A DNA stretch of 64,000 bases, taken from Cycas panzhihuaensis (taxonomy: Eukaryota > Cycadophyta). The notes below the pieces were generated by a model that worked only from the letters and a program-made list of their open reading frames with translations, searched no databases and was not told the origin of the DNA. A program made the translations under genes and the position numbers. Location: contig CM041465.1 in NCBI GenBank assembly GCA_023213395.1, positions 72,175,741 to 72,239,740 of the forward strand, read 5' to 3'. Shown here one piece after another: positions 1 through 9,714 of this stretch. The stretch's first letter is position 1; the number at the start of each line of letters is the position of its first letter.

Positions 1-27
1 TTTTAGAGATAAAACATTAAAAGGGGG

Positions 28-247
28 TGTTGAGAAATAATGTTTTATCTAGGATAGAAAAGGGGGTCATGTTAGACCCACCCTTAAATGCTCTTATGAG
101 ATCATGCCACTTGGCAGAATCTGAGTGATCAGTTACATTAGTGGTTGTAACCATCACATAACTGATGTATACTTAAGCAAATTGAATCTCAATAGAATAC
201 ATCTCAATTCTTTCCTCTGTTTACTTCCAATCTGTATTTTTTCAACA
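28..247 (+). repeat. 3' LTR of copia-type element X
   Basis: A 220-bp LTR with inverted ends TGTTGA...TCAACA. A polypurine tract (AAGGGGG, 21-27) lies directly to its left, so this is the 3' LTR of a plus-strand element whose body is outside the window. It appears to sit in the leader of element Y, which continues to its right. The 5-bp target duplication cannot be checked because the other end is not in the window. Confidence 0.75.
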
Positions 248-754
248 GCTTTTTGGATCGAATATCTAGGTAAATAGAAAACTAGCCCGAAAGTTTATGG
301 GTGGTTAGGGTTTAAGAGAGAAATTTGCAAATATCTTAAAAAATCTCAAATGAAACCCTATAAAATAGTACTTAACGAAAAGCTCTTGTAAAATAGAAGA
401 GAGTACATTCAATTTCCAAGAAAAAATCTGACAAAAATGAGAGAAATCAACTAAGGAATGCCTAAACTCGCATTTTTGAAAAAGCTCAGATTCCCACTAA
501 TTAAGGCCAAATTTGGGGTCAATCTTTTGGAGAAAAACAATCTTCGTACAAAGGCCCCCAATCTGGAAAAGTTTCGTCTTGATTTGACAATTTCGAAATT
601 TCTCACCCGTACAGGTCCGTAAACCTTCAGTTTGCAAGTTGTATTGTTTTCTAGGATTATCTTCTAAAGCCTCCACTGAGTGGTCCCTTCAAACTTCCTT
701 GGAATGATGCAAAGAAAAAAACCGAAGCCTCCAACAAATGGTCCCTTCAGTTCT
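248..754 (-). other. Leader of element Y (non-coding)
   Basis: Sequence between LTR X and the primer site of Y. It reads as the 5' untranslated leader of a minus-strand LTR element and has no convincing ORF. Two imperfect copies of a roughly 30-bp segment containing GCCTCCA and TGGTCCCTTCA lie at about 665-700 and 724-757. Confidence 0.45.
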
Positions 755-766
755 ACTCTAATACCA
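755..766 (-). other. Primer binding site of Y
   Basis: On the minus strand this reads TGGTATTAGAGT, one or two changes from the initiator-tRNA-Met primer site TGGTATCAGAGC, and it abuts the LTR beginning at 767. It fixes the direction of Y as leftwards. Confidence 0.7.
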
Positions 767-1009
767 TGTTAAAAAAAAATAGACAAGTATTTTGCTCAAG
801 AATAATGTCTTCTTCTCATTATCCACAAGTGAGAAATTCTCATATACATATACATCAAAGGCTGCAAAAAGGAGCTAATGAGAGAGAGCCTAAAGAAAAC
901 ACTTTGCACAACTTTTAATAATAACATAAGTTGTGCTCTAACTAAAGACTCTAAGTTAACATTGACTTAAAAAAACAATAAAAAATTATAAGTGAAAAAA
1001 ACCTTAACA
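767..1009 (-). repeat. 5' LTR of element Y
   Basis: A 243-bp LTR with inverted ends TGTTAA...TTAACA on the plus strand, adjoining the primer site at 755-766. It interrupts the reverse transcriptase of gypsy G2, which resumes at 1010. The 3' LTR and the second target duplication are left of the window. Confidence 0.65.
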
Positions 1010-1765
1010 TTGCTTGAGTTGTTCAAAGCAAGTTGCTACTCCCTCATACCATTGGAAGGAATGTTTCTTCAATAGGCATATCAAGGCAAAGGTTCTCTAA
1101 GTATAATTGTTGACAAAACGCTGATAGTATCCTGTCAATCCCAAGAAGCCCCTGACCTTGGTGATATTTTTGGGTGCGGGCCATTCTTGGATGGCTTTGA
1201 CCTTTGCTAGGTCAGATTTCACCCCTTCTTTCAAGATGATATGCCCCACATATTCTATTTCCATTTTACCAAAGGAACACTTTGATCTTTTAGTGAAAAA
1301 ATTTTGTTCTTTCAGAATGTTCAACACTTGGTCTACATGGCTTATATGATCTTTCCAGTTCTTGCTAAGTATTAATATGTCATCAAAAAAGGCCAAGACA
1401 AATTTTCGCAAGAAGGGACTAAGGGTTTTATTCATAACAACTTGAAATATAGCAGGTGCATTGGTAAGACCAAAGGGCATTACCTTGAATTCATAATGGC
1501 TATGGTGTGTACTGAAGGCGGTCTTATACATGTCCTCAAGCCTAATTTGGATCTGGTGATACCCTCATCACAAGACAATCTTTGTAAAATGTGATGTTCC
1601 ATATAATTCATCCAGTAGCTCATCAATCCTTGGTACCAAAAGCTTGTGTTTTATTATGACTTTGTTCAAGACTCAATAGTCCATGCACACGGGAAAGGAT
1701 CCATGCTTTTTCTAAACCAATACTATAGAGGCTACAAAAGGGCTTTTGCTAAGGGTTATTGCACC
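1010..1765 (-). pseudogene. G2 gypsy reverse transcriptase (broken)
   Basis: Reverse transcriptase (RNA to cDNA) of a Ty3/gypsy element, read right to left. The stretch 1531-1097 is open (144 residues) and carries the family motifs MPFGLTNAPAIFQ, the catalytic loop FFDDILI, the GHII segment and RGFLGLTGYYQRF leading into RNase H. Upstream, to about 1765, the DELLDELYG-like finger region is recognisable but interrupted by stops. The reading is cut at 1010 by element Y. It is closest in style to G1, a chromovirus, at the other end of the window. Not functional as it stands. Confidence 0.85.
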
Positions 1766-2069
1766 CAATTTCAATAGGTCTTGCACAGTCGGTTGTCTAT
1801 ATGGCCTTATCATAATCAGGTTAGTACCAACTTCAAGCTCGATCCGGTGTTCAAACCTCTTTTAGGAAGTAATATTGCTAGAAATTCTTGGAAAACCTCT
1901 TCATGTCTTTGGAGGACTTCTTGTAACTGTTCCTCCTCTATTGTAGGTTTGACCTTTCCTTGGAGGGTGAATAGTTGAGTTATGATGCCTTGGTGGCCTT
2001 CTTAATTAGCTTCTCCATATGCCAGTAAGATATGTCTTAGAGTTTTTATAGGCTTTCTCCATGGAGAGT

Positions 2070-2455
2070 GATGGTTCTACCTCCTTGTTTATATCTCACA
2101 AATAGTTCATCTAGGTTCATCTCAAAGGTCCCAATCGTTTTGAGCCATTGGCTTCCCAAGATCACATCTATGCCTCCAACATCAAGGACATACAAATTTT
2201 ATGTGATCACATCGCCCACCATGAACTTAAGATTTTCCCATCATACCTTGCCCCAATATAACCTATCTTCCTCTAATGTTCACTTAAAGTGAGATGTCCT
2301 TGATGGAAATAACTGTAGGTGTTGTGCCAAACCTTAGTCAATAAAGTTGTAAGTGTTGCTTGCATCCACCAAGAATCTAACAACCAATTTTTTAATGAAT
2401 CCTCGAAGTTTCAAGGTGTCTAGTCGAGTAAGACTAGTCATTGCTAAGAATGACA
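2070..2455 (-). pseudogene. G2 retroviral-type aspartic protease (broken)
   Basis: Pepsin-like protease that would process the G2 polyprotein. On the minus strand the active-site region reads FLVDASNTYNFI where gypsy proteases normally have LVDSGSTHNFI, so the catalytic Asp-Ser/Thr-Gly triad is altered. Further on, DVILGSQWL matches the conserved C-terminal block. Several stops break the frame. It lies between the gag zinc knuckle (about 2583-2640) and the RT, the normal gypsy order. Confidence 0.75.
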
Positions 2456-2582
2456 TTTGTGGGGTCTTATTTTCATGACTATGACAGTCCTCCCAAGCTA
2501 TGTCTGGGCCTTCCTCCTCTTCTTCCCCTTCATCCTCACCTATAGGTGTTAGTTTGATTGTATATAATTGGTTCTTCTGACA

Positions 2583-3450
2583 CCTATGCCCAACCCCTAC
2601 TTCTCAGCACATATGAAGCATAAGCCTTTTTCCTTAACTCTTCTTGTTCTACCCTTGACCTTTGAATGATTGGTCTAACTGGTCTACTTGGCCTAGCATG
2701 CAGGGGCTTGGGTCAGGTGAATGACAAAACATAGGGACTTGTTTTTGCCTTCTGTAGTGAATTGACCTTTTCCTTATGTATTTTGGCTAACTGTATGGCT
2801 TTGTTCAAATTGGTGGATCTTGGCGGATCCTGCAATTTTTACATCTACTTGAATCTCCATTACAAGCCTATCAATATATAGTTGAATGAAGTTATTAGCC
2901 GAAATGTCCTCCACCACATAGGCTAATTTTATTAACATCTTGTTGTGTTCTTCTACTACTCCCATCTGTTTCAACTACTACAAACCACAATAATAGTCTT
3001 GATTTGTTACTACTTTGAATCTTTCAATGAATAGATGAATGAACTCACCCCATGCTTGTAGTTGACTTTGAAATGTTGTGGTCTTTAGGCTCGACCACCA
3101 TTCACAAGCAATTCAATTCATATGTAGTGTGGCTAAAGAAACTTGTTCTGCTGGTTCAATTTCTATCAAGCAAAAATATTACTCGTTGAAACCACACCCT
3201 AGGTTCATGAATATTTCTTCAATGTTGAAGCATTGTATGGCCAATTTTTCTAATTTCTTCATTTTTATGCTTTTATCAACTGTAAGCAACTAAAATAGAC
3301 CTAAAAACTTACCACCATCTATTCTTGCAACATTAAATTCTGATAGTTGTACAGGTACCTTCTTATTGGGTCATTTGTTAGGTTGGTGTAATGCTTCTTC
3401 GGGGCATGGTCTTCTCACCAACTGCCTCCCAATTCTTCATCCTTCAATAT
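2583..3450 (-). pseudogene. G2 gag, C-terminal part with zinc knuckle
   Basis: Capsid/nucleocapsid precursor of G2. A CCHC-like knuckle (CFICAEK...) is visible around 2583-2640. Upstream lies a typical retrotransposon gag domain: EQVSLATLHMN, CEWWSSL, WGEFIHLFIERF and an open stretch 2974-2774 with LAYVVEDISANNF. Frameshifts and stops divide it. The N-terminal part is displaced to 4044-4290 by a solo LTR inserted at 3451-3455. Confidence 0.75.
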
Positions 3451-3455
3451 TTGTC

Positions 3456-4038
3456 TGTAACATTCCAAAATCTAGTTAAAACTATGCCATGTAACCATTT
3501 AAATTGAAGGCCTCTAAACAAGGATTCCAACGGTTCAAACAAAAGTCAATTCCAACATCTCAATCAAAAGTTATGGCCATTTAAAGTTAGCACTTGAGTT
3601 TTGGAGAAGTTCTGGCCGACTTCTATTTGAGCAGTTTTAAGAAGAATATTACCCAGTCTGGCCAACTTCTAATTAAAGTATTTTGATCGCTATAAATAGG
3701 AAGTTTGGGCCGCATCCCAAACCATCGTCGGTGGTTCTTTGGTCGCGCATTTTCGGTTCTAGGGCTGCAATTAGCTCTCCCATTTGGGGGCTGCAGTTTG
3801 GAGGGTTCCTCGCCTCGAAGAGGGAAGCTCACGTCTTCAAGAAAGACAGGTACTTTATTGAAATTTTGCTCTATTTTGGTATTATTTGACAATAAAGACT
3901 ATTATTTACTTCTGTGGATTCTATAATTCCTGTTCATTGTTCATTTTTCTTGTTGAATAACATCTAGTTATTGTTTTTGTGGATTATTACTTGTATTTTT
4001 GAGGAAAATTGCTATAAAAGTAGAACTAGATCACTACA
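3456..4038 (+). repeat. Solo LTR, A family, with extra 154 bp
   Basis: Begins TGTAACATTCC and ends ATCACTACA, flanked by the 5-bp duplication TTGTC at 3451-3455 and 4039-4043. No internal region is present, so it is a solo LTR left by LTR-LTR recombination inside G2 gag. It matches the LTRs of element A (28205-28684 and 59168-59640) along its length, including a TATA-like CTATAAATAGG near 3690. It is 583 bp against 480 and 473 because of an additional block at 3850-4003. Confidence 0.9.
3850..4003 (+). other. Candidate intron inside the solo LTR
   Basis: A 154-bp T-rich block starting GTACTTTATTG and ending TTTTTGAG. Removing exactly this GT-AG interval joins ...GAAAGACAG to GAAAATTGCTATA..., which aligns without gaps to both A LTRs (GAAAGATTGGAAAACTACTA and AAAGACTGGAAAACTGCTA). 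It lies downstream of the TATA-like box, so in the transcribed part of the LTR. Presence in one copy and clean absence in two suggests a spliced intron; a chance deletion is the alternative. Confidence 0.55.
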
Positions 4039-4043
4039 TTGTC

Positions 4044-4290
4044 CCTTCCCTTTGGGGTCGTCTGCAACTATTGTCAAGTTTTTTAGCATTTCTTGCATCA
4101 TGTGGTAGAGGAATCAGTTTGATGCTTGTAATGCCAAATCAATTGCCTCAATGAGAGGTGGTACTATGAGCTTCTGAATTTTTGTCCATTCCTCATCTAG
4201 CATCCATACCATTAGGCTCACAATCACGCTCCACTGAATATTCCCTAGATGAAATATAACCTTGGCTTTGAGTTACCAATGATAGTAGTA
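4044..4290 (-). pseudogene. G2 gag, N-terminal part
   Basis: The minus strand reads as protein-like sequence (for example SQGYISSREYSVERDC) in line with the gag fragment beyond the solo LTR, with a few stop codons in place. It is taken as the start of G2 gag because the leader and primer site of G2 follow upstream (to the right). The exact start codon is not clear. Confidence 0.5.
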
Positions 4291-4857
4291 GGCACCAAGG
4301 GTTATAGAACTTCAAAGAGAGTTTTAAATTTGTGGAGAGAGAATTAAATTTTAAAAAGGAGAATAATCTTCAAAGAAGAATATTCTAATTTTAATAAGAT
4401 GGATGATTTTAGGGCTTTGTAATGTTATAGGCGAAAAATGTGTGCACCCATATTCAATGGAGGTTGAGATGTTGTTCGACATAAAGGCTCTCATAGATAT
4501 TGATATGGTGGACAAGCAATTCTCACTGAGGATGGATGAAGAAGACAAACGAGGTTGTAGTATACGTTGATATACAAGATGAGGAAGAATGAGGTCATAA
4601 TATGTACCGATACATGAGATGAGAATGAGAGAATAAGGGCATGTGAGTAGGTGAGATGGACATAGCTATGATGAAGAACAAAGAAGGATGAAAGAATGGG
4701 AAAATGGGAGATGCAAATAAAGGATGCATTGAAGCAAGGCATCTTATGGAAGGACAATGCAAATGAAAAATGCAAGTAGAGAGACATAAACTATAAATGG
4801 TATGCTCTAGAAATGGGAACACACAGTGGCCAATAAAAATATAGACACCCAAGGATT
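4291..4857 (-). other. G2 leader, left part
   Basis: No convincing coding capacity. The plus strand is purine-rich (many GATGAG, AGAAG, GGAAGA runs), so the minus-strand transcript would be pyrimidine-rich, which creates spurious minus-strand ORFs. It is read as the untranslated leader of G2, split from its right part (6858-7047) by element F. Confidence 0.45.
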
Positions 4858-4862
4858 TTTAA

Positions 4863-5101
4863 TGTAATGAACCTATTCCTGTTACCATTCAACATAGAGA
4901 AATAGAAATAGAAAATGATAGACAAATGATAAAGAAAGAGATGAAGTTCCAAAGAACATTCAATTAACATAAGATTACAAAATACATCATGATCCGACTT
5001 ATACATTACATACATATATATGGGCTATTAAGGCTACCCATCTCTTAGACTTATGCATGTGGGATAAACACAATAACCTCATATGGTGGAGGATCATAAC
5101 A
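4863..5101 (-). repeat. F 3' LTR
   Basis: 239 bp, plus-strand ends TGTAATGAACC...GATCATAACA (inverted TGT/ACA ends), nearly identical to 6614-6852. It is followed on the right by the polypurine tract. Confidence 0.9.
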
Positions 5102-5118
5102 TGCCCTCCCCCCTAAAA
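5102..5118 (-). other. F polypurine tract
   Basis: Reads AGGGGGGAGGGCA on the minus strand immediately before the 3' LTR. It is the plus-strand primer for reverse transcription, and the same tract is present in D at 18583-18598. Confidence 0.8.
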
Positions 5119-5205
5119 TGCTTCGCCCTCGAAGCATCTTGATTTAATGATGCATGTGACCATCTCCTGTTATTAATATCCAATCGATAGCTCCTGCGAA
5201 GGTCG

Positions 5206-5917
5206 TTAGAAAAGTTGCGCATGGAATGGGGATCTATCCATCCCAAGTTGATTTTGATACATACGAACATCCTCCGATATACTCGGATATCTATAATGTT
5301 GAAACCTTAAACTCGAATAATGTGCTTGCACGGTGTTGGTAGTTGATGAGTGCCTTGCTTGATAAGTTTTGTTGCGTTGGGCCTCTTGATAATGTGGATG
5401 CCGATATGGTTCCACTTTAGTTTGTCTTTCAACTATTTGTGATGTCTTTTCTCCCTTGTCCTTAGGTGTCTTTGGTGGTGTGGGGTGGCAAACAACCACA
5501 TTACTTGCTCTTGACATTTCTTTTCTTTCTCATCATCTTTCTTTTGTTCTTGACTTTGTGGAGTGGGAGAATTCCTTGTCCCATGCTACGATTATACTTC
5601 TCAAGTATTTTCCGTGCTTCTTGTTTGTCTTTCTCAAGATTTTGCATTTTTTTCCACCAAGAAGCATGGTATTTAATACGAATATCTAATTTTAGAAATA
5701 AAAATGAATTAAATGTATTATGTGTGTTATACCACTCTTGAAACCAAAGGTAAGCTTCTCCTTGTAGATACAATGATGCTACTTTAGTCATCTCTTTATT
5801 GTTCATGTAGTCATCATCAAGTGATTTTAAATATGCCTCTATATCATCAATCCAATCACTTACAGAAAGAGTCCCATCTGCATTAAAGATGCGCGGTATA
5901 GGCCTTGTTGTATCCAT
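5206..5917 (-). pseudogene. F gag-like protein
   Basis: Gag-like reading frame starting MDTTRPIPRIFNADGTL at 5917 and open to 5501, continuing in a second frame (5517-5206) into a Gln/His/Tyr-rich tail. The core reads DWIDDIEAYLKSLDDDYM...ASLYLQGEAYLWFQEW, the usual shape of a retrotransposon gag domain. The D copy keeps the tail in frame with the core, and comparison shows two single-base losses in F (about 5540 and 5510), so the ancestral protein was near 245 residues. No zinc knuckle, protease or polymerase motif is seen. It would form or join virus-like particles. Confidence 0.7.
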
Positions 5918-6598
5918 GATAATATGGATATAGAAGAGATTAGGGGTGTCTATAGCCTGTTATCCCCCAATTTTGTTACAAAAATATATATTGGGCCTCG
6001 AGAGTAATGGCTTTGTGGCTAAGAAAAGTATAATATGAAATCCTTAAATTCCCAAAAACTTATTTCTGAAAAAAAATATAGCTAAAAAATACATGAAATA
6101 TGGATGAAAATGATGGCCTCTAAAACGTGATTCTAACGGTTCAGACGAAAATCAATTCCGACATCTCAATCAAAAGTTATGCCCCTTTTAAGAATTTCAC
6201 AATTAGGGTTTCTAGAGACTGTAATAGTACCTTCGATAAGCGCTAATAATTTTTCACTCCGAATTCGATCAACCTCAAACCACTTCCATTGGAAAGTAAA
6301 TTCGAAAATGCATGAATCAAAAAAATTTGAGGTCATTTGGATACCTGTAGCCAAAGTTATGGCTCTTTGAAGTTGAGGTTGCAGATCTGTCCCAAAAATA
6401 CGGCGACGGAAAAACGCAGCGAAATTAATTCTGTTGTAATTTTCACACTTTCACCACAAAATCTGTAGTGCGACCCTCAAATTTTACAGAATGAGTTATT
6501 TCGTCTTAATTTCGCCATTACTTTTTAGAAATTTCAACATTATGGCACCTCCCAAATCACTGCTTTAATACCGAACAAAAACACCTCTCTCAACACAG
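5918..6598 (-). other. F leader with conserved module
   Basis: Untranslated leader between primer site and gag. It holds a segment (about 6112-6190) reading on the plus strand ...AACGGTTCAGACGAAAATC...AATCAAAAGTTATGCCCC, also found in D (19610-19690) and, in the opposite orientation relative to the element, in the LTRs of the A family (3500-3570, 28265-28330, 59225-59290). Confidence 0.6.
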
Positions 6599-6611
6599 GC
6601 TCACGATACCA
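6599..6611 (-). other. F primer binding site
   Basis: The minus strand reads TGGTATCGTGAGC, a 13-base variant of the tRNA-Met site TGGTATCAGAGC with an extra base; two bases separate it from the LTR. D has the 12-base form TGGTATTAGAGC, so the F site has drifted. Confidence 0.65.
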
Positions 6612-6613
6612 CT

Positions 6614-6852
6614 TGTAATGAACCTATTCCTGTTACCATTCAACATAGAGAAATAGAAATAGAAAATGATAGACAAATGATAAAGAAAGAGATGAAGTTC
6701 CAAAGAACATTCAATTAACATAAGATTACAAAATACATCATGATCTGACTTATACATTACATACATATATATGGGCTATTAAGGCTACCCATCTCTTAGA
6801 CTTATGCATGTGGGATAAACACAATAACCTCATATGGTGGAGGATCATAACA
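6614..6852 (-). repeat. F 5' LTR
   Basis: 239 bp, the partner of 4863-5101 with very few differences by eye, followed by the TTTAA duplication. The close match points to a fairly recent insertion. Confidence 0.9.
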
Positions 6853-6955
6853 TTTAATGTGCTTCAAGGCTATCTAATGAGAGAGGACAATGACGAGGCT
6901 AGGAATAATACTATCAATGGCAAGAAACAGACCAAGAAGATGAATAAAAACAAAT

Positions 6956-7191
6956 GCACAAGTATTGTGATTGATTCACTAACTTCATAACTTGTTTCTT
7001 GGGTTTACTCTGTATTCTTAGTGCTATGTTGCAAGTGCCAGAATAAAACTCTGATACCACTTGGTAGAAACTTGCGCAGGTATTGTGATTGATGTACTTA
7101 CTTGACAACCTGTGTCTTGGGTTTACTCTGTGTTCTTAGTGCTATGTCACAAGTGCTAGAACAAAGCTCTAATACCACTTGGTAGAAACCT
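6956..7191 (-). repeat. 118-bp tandem duplication around the G2 primer site
   Basis: Two diverged copies offset by 118 bp: ATTGTGATTGAT at 6964 and 7082, and ATACCACTTGGTAGAAAC at 7054 and 7172. Each contains a tRNA-Met-type primer site, at 7048-7059 and 7166-7177. Only the right-hand copy abuts the main body of the LTR. Confidence 0.8.
7166..7177 (-). other. G2 primer binding site
   Basis: The minus strand reads TGGTATTAGAGC next to an LTR end (...TTTCTACCA). The second copy at 7048-7059 reads TGGTATCAGAGT. The leader 7047-6858 continues leftwards and, beyond F, at 4857. Confidence 0.7.
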
Positions 7192-8285
7192 TGAACACAA
7201 CAATAATCGCACACACCAAATAGCCAAAAAACGATTGGAAGAATCCAATGATATATTGATAAAAGGTGATAATAAGTCCATACACAATTATAATTATGCT
7301 ACCTAATGGGCGTCCTAGCAAACAACACAATTATTGCTGCCCAAACTTGATTCAAAATAACTATTTTTAATACAAAACTTTGAGGTTCATAAAACCTTTG
7401 GTCTTTGTACATATGCTCTCACACCTTTGTAAGCACTCAGGCTCTTCTCTACATAAGAATTTTAGCAAAAAAACCAATGTTGACTTCATTTATAGCACAC
7501 CAGTCATCACAAAAACTGCTCATTTACACCTCAATTGTGTCCTCTTTCACCTTGATGTTAATGTCCACGTGCCTCGAGCCCTATGCACCTTGTTCACTCG
7601 ATATTGCATGTCAGCACTAAATGCAGCATATAGTAAAGACTTCACTCAAGCATACACATGAATCATGCACACATTTTCCTTGTAACTCATTATTCCATTA
7701 ATCAATAATCAATTACAATGCCTTGGAATGTCAATATGCTTGATTGCTCAACTCTCACACCAAAACTAGGATGAGAATGTGCTATTTATACCTTGTTTTA
7801 CGATATTTTTCCATGAGAGTCACAACCATTCCAAAATGACCTTTTATCTTTCATTACAAATACTCAATTATGATTCATTATTCACATTGTTTCAATATAT
7901 ACATATGGTCTTACAGTCACTTTTCGTTGTAGTCACTACGCAAAAGGAGAATCGTTCCCTTTTGACTGTTCCTATTCCTTGATAATTGTTCATGTTCCCT
8001 TATCACCGTTCTTGTTCCACAATACACTAAGAATCATTCCCCAAGTGTTGAATCTATGGATTACAACTGCTCCAATCATTCCTGCAATTGTTCCAACCAT
8101 TCTTGATCATGATTTCATTTTTTTCTATCACTAAATCTTGCCAATCCACTGTTGGAGCCATCCTGGAGCGATTTCCAACCATTCCAAATGCCAAAATCCA
8201 AATTTCATGCAGACATAGTTCAAGTGACCAGAACCCTAACAACTATCCAAGGATAACAAAATTGGATATTTTGTTACAACTATAC
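7180..8285 (-). repeat. G2 5' LTR (right edge approximate)
   Basis: Region to the right of the G2 primer site with no coding capacity. A TATA box (TATAAATA on the minus strand, 7783-7790) is placed as expected for a U3/R boundary of a leftward element, implying about 500 bp of U3 beyond it. The outer edge near 8285 is estimated, as I could not find the 3' LTR partner, which is outside the window. Several GTTCC/ATTCC repeats occur at 7950-8100. Confidence 0.5.
7783..7790 (-). promoter_or_regulatory. TATA box in G2 LTR
   Basis: Minus-strand GGTATAAATAG. Its place between the U3-like and R/U5-like parts supports transcription towards the primer site and gag. Confidence 0.5.
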
Positions 8286-8699
8286 TAGATGAGCTAGTTG
8301 TGAATATCAAATATTAGCCACATAGCAAAAAAAATATTGTTGAAAAAAGTGGCACAAAGGTAGAAAGGTTTGAATCAACAAAGGCTATGACGGAAGTTGC
8401 AATGCAACAAGCCCATCAAAACTAGTTAGCAAAGAAAAACCCTAACATCAAACAAGTATGTAGAAGAAGGAAAACTTGACCCAAAGTTGATAACACTCCA
8501 ATAATACATAAACTTATAATAACAAACAATAGATCTACTAAGAAACTAGCACGAGAATTTGAATTGGCAATACCATTACTAATGATATTCGACTAGTAGG
8601 AATTAAGAGTATTTAATAAAATGTCAATCACCAACCAAGTTTCAAAAATAACAATGTAATAGGTCCAACTAATGCCAGATGCAGATCCCCAAATACCAA
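8286..8699. other. Unassigned stretch
   Basis: No gene or repeat boundary recognised. The downstream protease remnant suggests it is part of a decayed plus-strand gypsy element. Confidence 0.3.
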
Positions 8700-9140
8700 T
8701 CAAAATATGTGGTCAGTTGTGTTGTTCAATAATGGTGGACTAAGAATCAAAGTGTTGTTCAATAATGGTGGATTAGGGATCAGGCATAATGCATTGCCAA
8801 TAGCTACGTGGGAAAACATAGGATCTCTGCCACTAATTTTACTAGATTTCTATAAAAAAAAAGGCCGATTAGCTAAGGATTCAACCCTTAGGGATCTTGT
8901 TGAGCATTCCTATCAATGATGTAGGTATCACACTGGTGCAAGAGTTTCTAGTTATAGAATTAATATCAAGTGCCAAACCATATCTTGCTCTCCTAAGAAG
9001 GCCTTAGTTGTATGGTGCTGCATGTATTCAAAATTGGAAGAAAAGGACTTTCACACTCACAAGGAATAGGCAATTAGTAACAATTATATTACTGAGAAAA
9101 GGGCCTAGATTTTAGAAGACTATGGATGGGGAAGACAATT
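8700..9140 (+). pseudogene. Gypsy protease remnant (plus strand)
   Basis: Protease region of a gypsy element of the H/J type. The first part reads VLFNNGG...ALPIATWENIGS, a degraded form of the VDGG..NVLP active-site block, and later KPYLALLRRP and LYGAACIQNWKKRTFTL, matching LLGRPWLY..QCLQNWKNVTFTL of element H (about 55450). Frames change between the blocks and stops intervene. The active-site block is duplicated in frame (see 8719-8784). No gag or RT was found beside it. Confidence 0.65.
8719..8784 (+). repeat. 33-bp in-frame tandem duplication
   Basis: GTGTTGTTCAATAATGGTGG begins at 8719 and again at 8752. The unit is 33 bp (11 codons) and covers the protease active-site loop, giving VLFNNGGLRIK then VLFNNGGLGIR. 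Confidence 0.85.
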
Positions 9141-9681
9141 TTAAGTCCATATATTAATCAAAAACAACATGCTAGTGTGTTCAAGATGTTGATGCCATAG
9201 GTGAAGAAATGGAAAACAAACCAAATGCTTGCAAATAATTAAAGGGTAGGTACAACTTAGATGGGAGGAATACTAACACATTCCTCTTCAATTAGATAAA
9301 GAAGTAATATGAATCTAACAAGATGAAATGTTTCAATATGCAAATATCAAAGGATGGAAAAGACAAAGAGTTGAAGAATGATCTAATCAAGCAAATGGAT
9401 TTGTTACTCAACAATGTACATCAACCACTATGAAAAGAGTCATTGGTAGCAACTATGGTTCAACCAAGAATGAGTGATTATTTGTATAATAAACATGTTG
9501 CAATGAATGTGAAAAATCCAATTCTGAAATGGATTATGAGGCATCAATGAAATCTCGATACCACAAAAGAGAAGCATCAAGAGAAGTTGATGCCACAACA
9601 CACACTAGTCCATGCCCATGGCAAATAACTACCATGATTGCATTCATTTATTTTCCTCCCACTATTAATTAAGAATATATG

Positions 9682-9714
<33 letters not shown>

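Larger units (their letters stand above)
4863..6852 (-). mobile_element. Element F: complete GAG-only LTR retrotransposon
   Basis: A 1990-bp element with two 239-bp LTRs, primer site, polypurine tract and a perfect target duplication TTTAA (4858-4862 and 6853-6857). The only coding content is a gag-like frame; there is no protease, RT or integrase, nor room for them. The same arrangement with the same gag occurs in element D (18336-26670), so this is a family and not a one-off deletion. It fits the TR-GAG class of non-autonomous elements, which would borrow enzymes from an autonomous relative. Confidence 0.88.

Noticed and set aside
4264-4278. Primer-site-like TGGTAACTCAAAGCC on the minus strand
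   Set aside because: It has an inserted base and lies inside protein-like gag sequence; the sites at 7048 and 7166 adjoin a TATA-bearing LTR and fit better.
4491-4852. Minus-strand ORFs rich in Ser/His/Phe
   Set aside because: They come from the pyrimidine-rich strand of the G2 leader; low complexity and no gag-like pattern.
5500-5540. Programmed frameshift in F gag
   Set aside because: D keeps the same region in one frame; F has two single-base losses, so mutation explains the overlap of frames.
9682-9714. (AC)n/(AT)n run as a regulatory site
   Set aside because: Ordinary microsatellite with no promoter or element boundary next to it.
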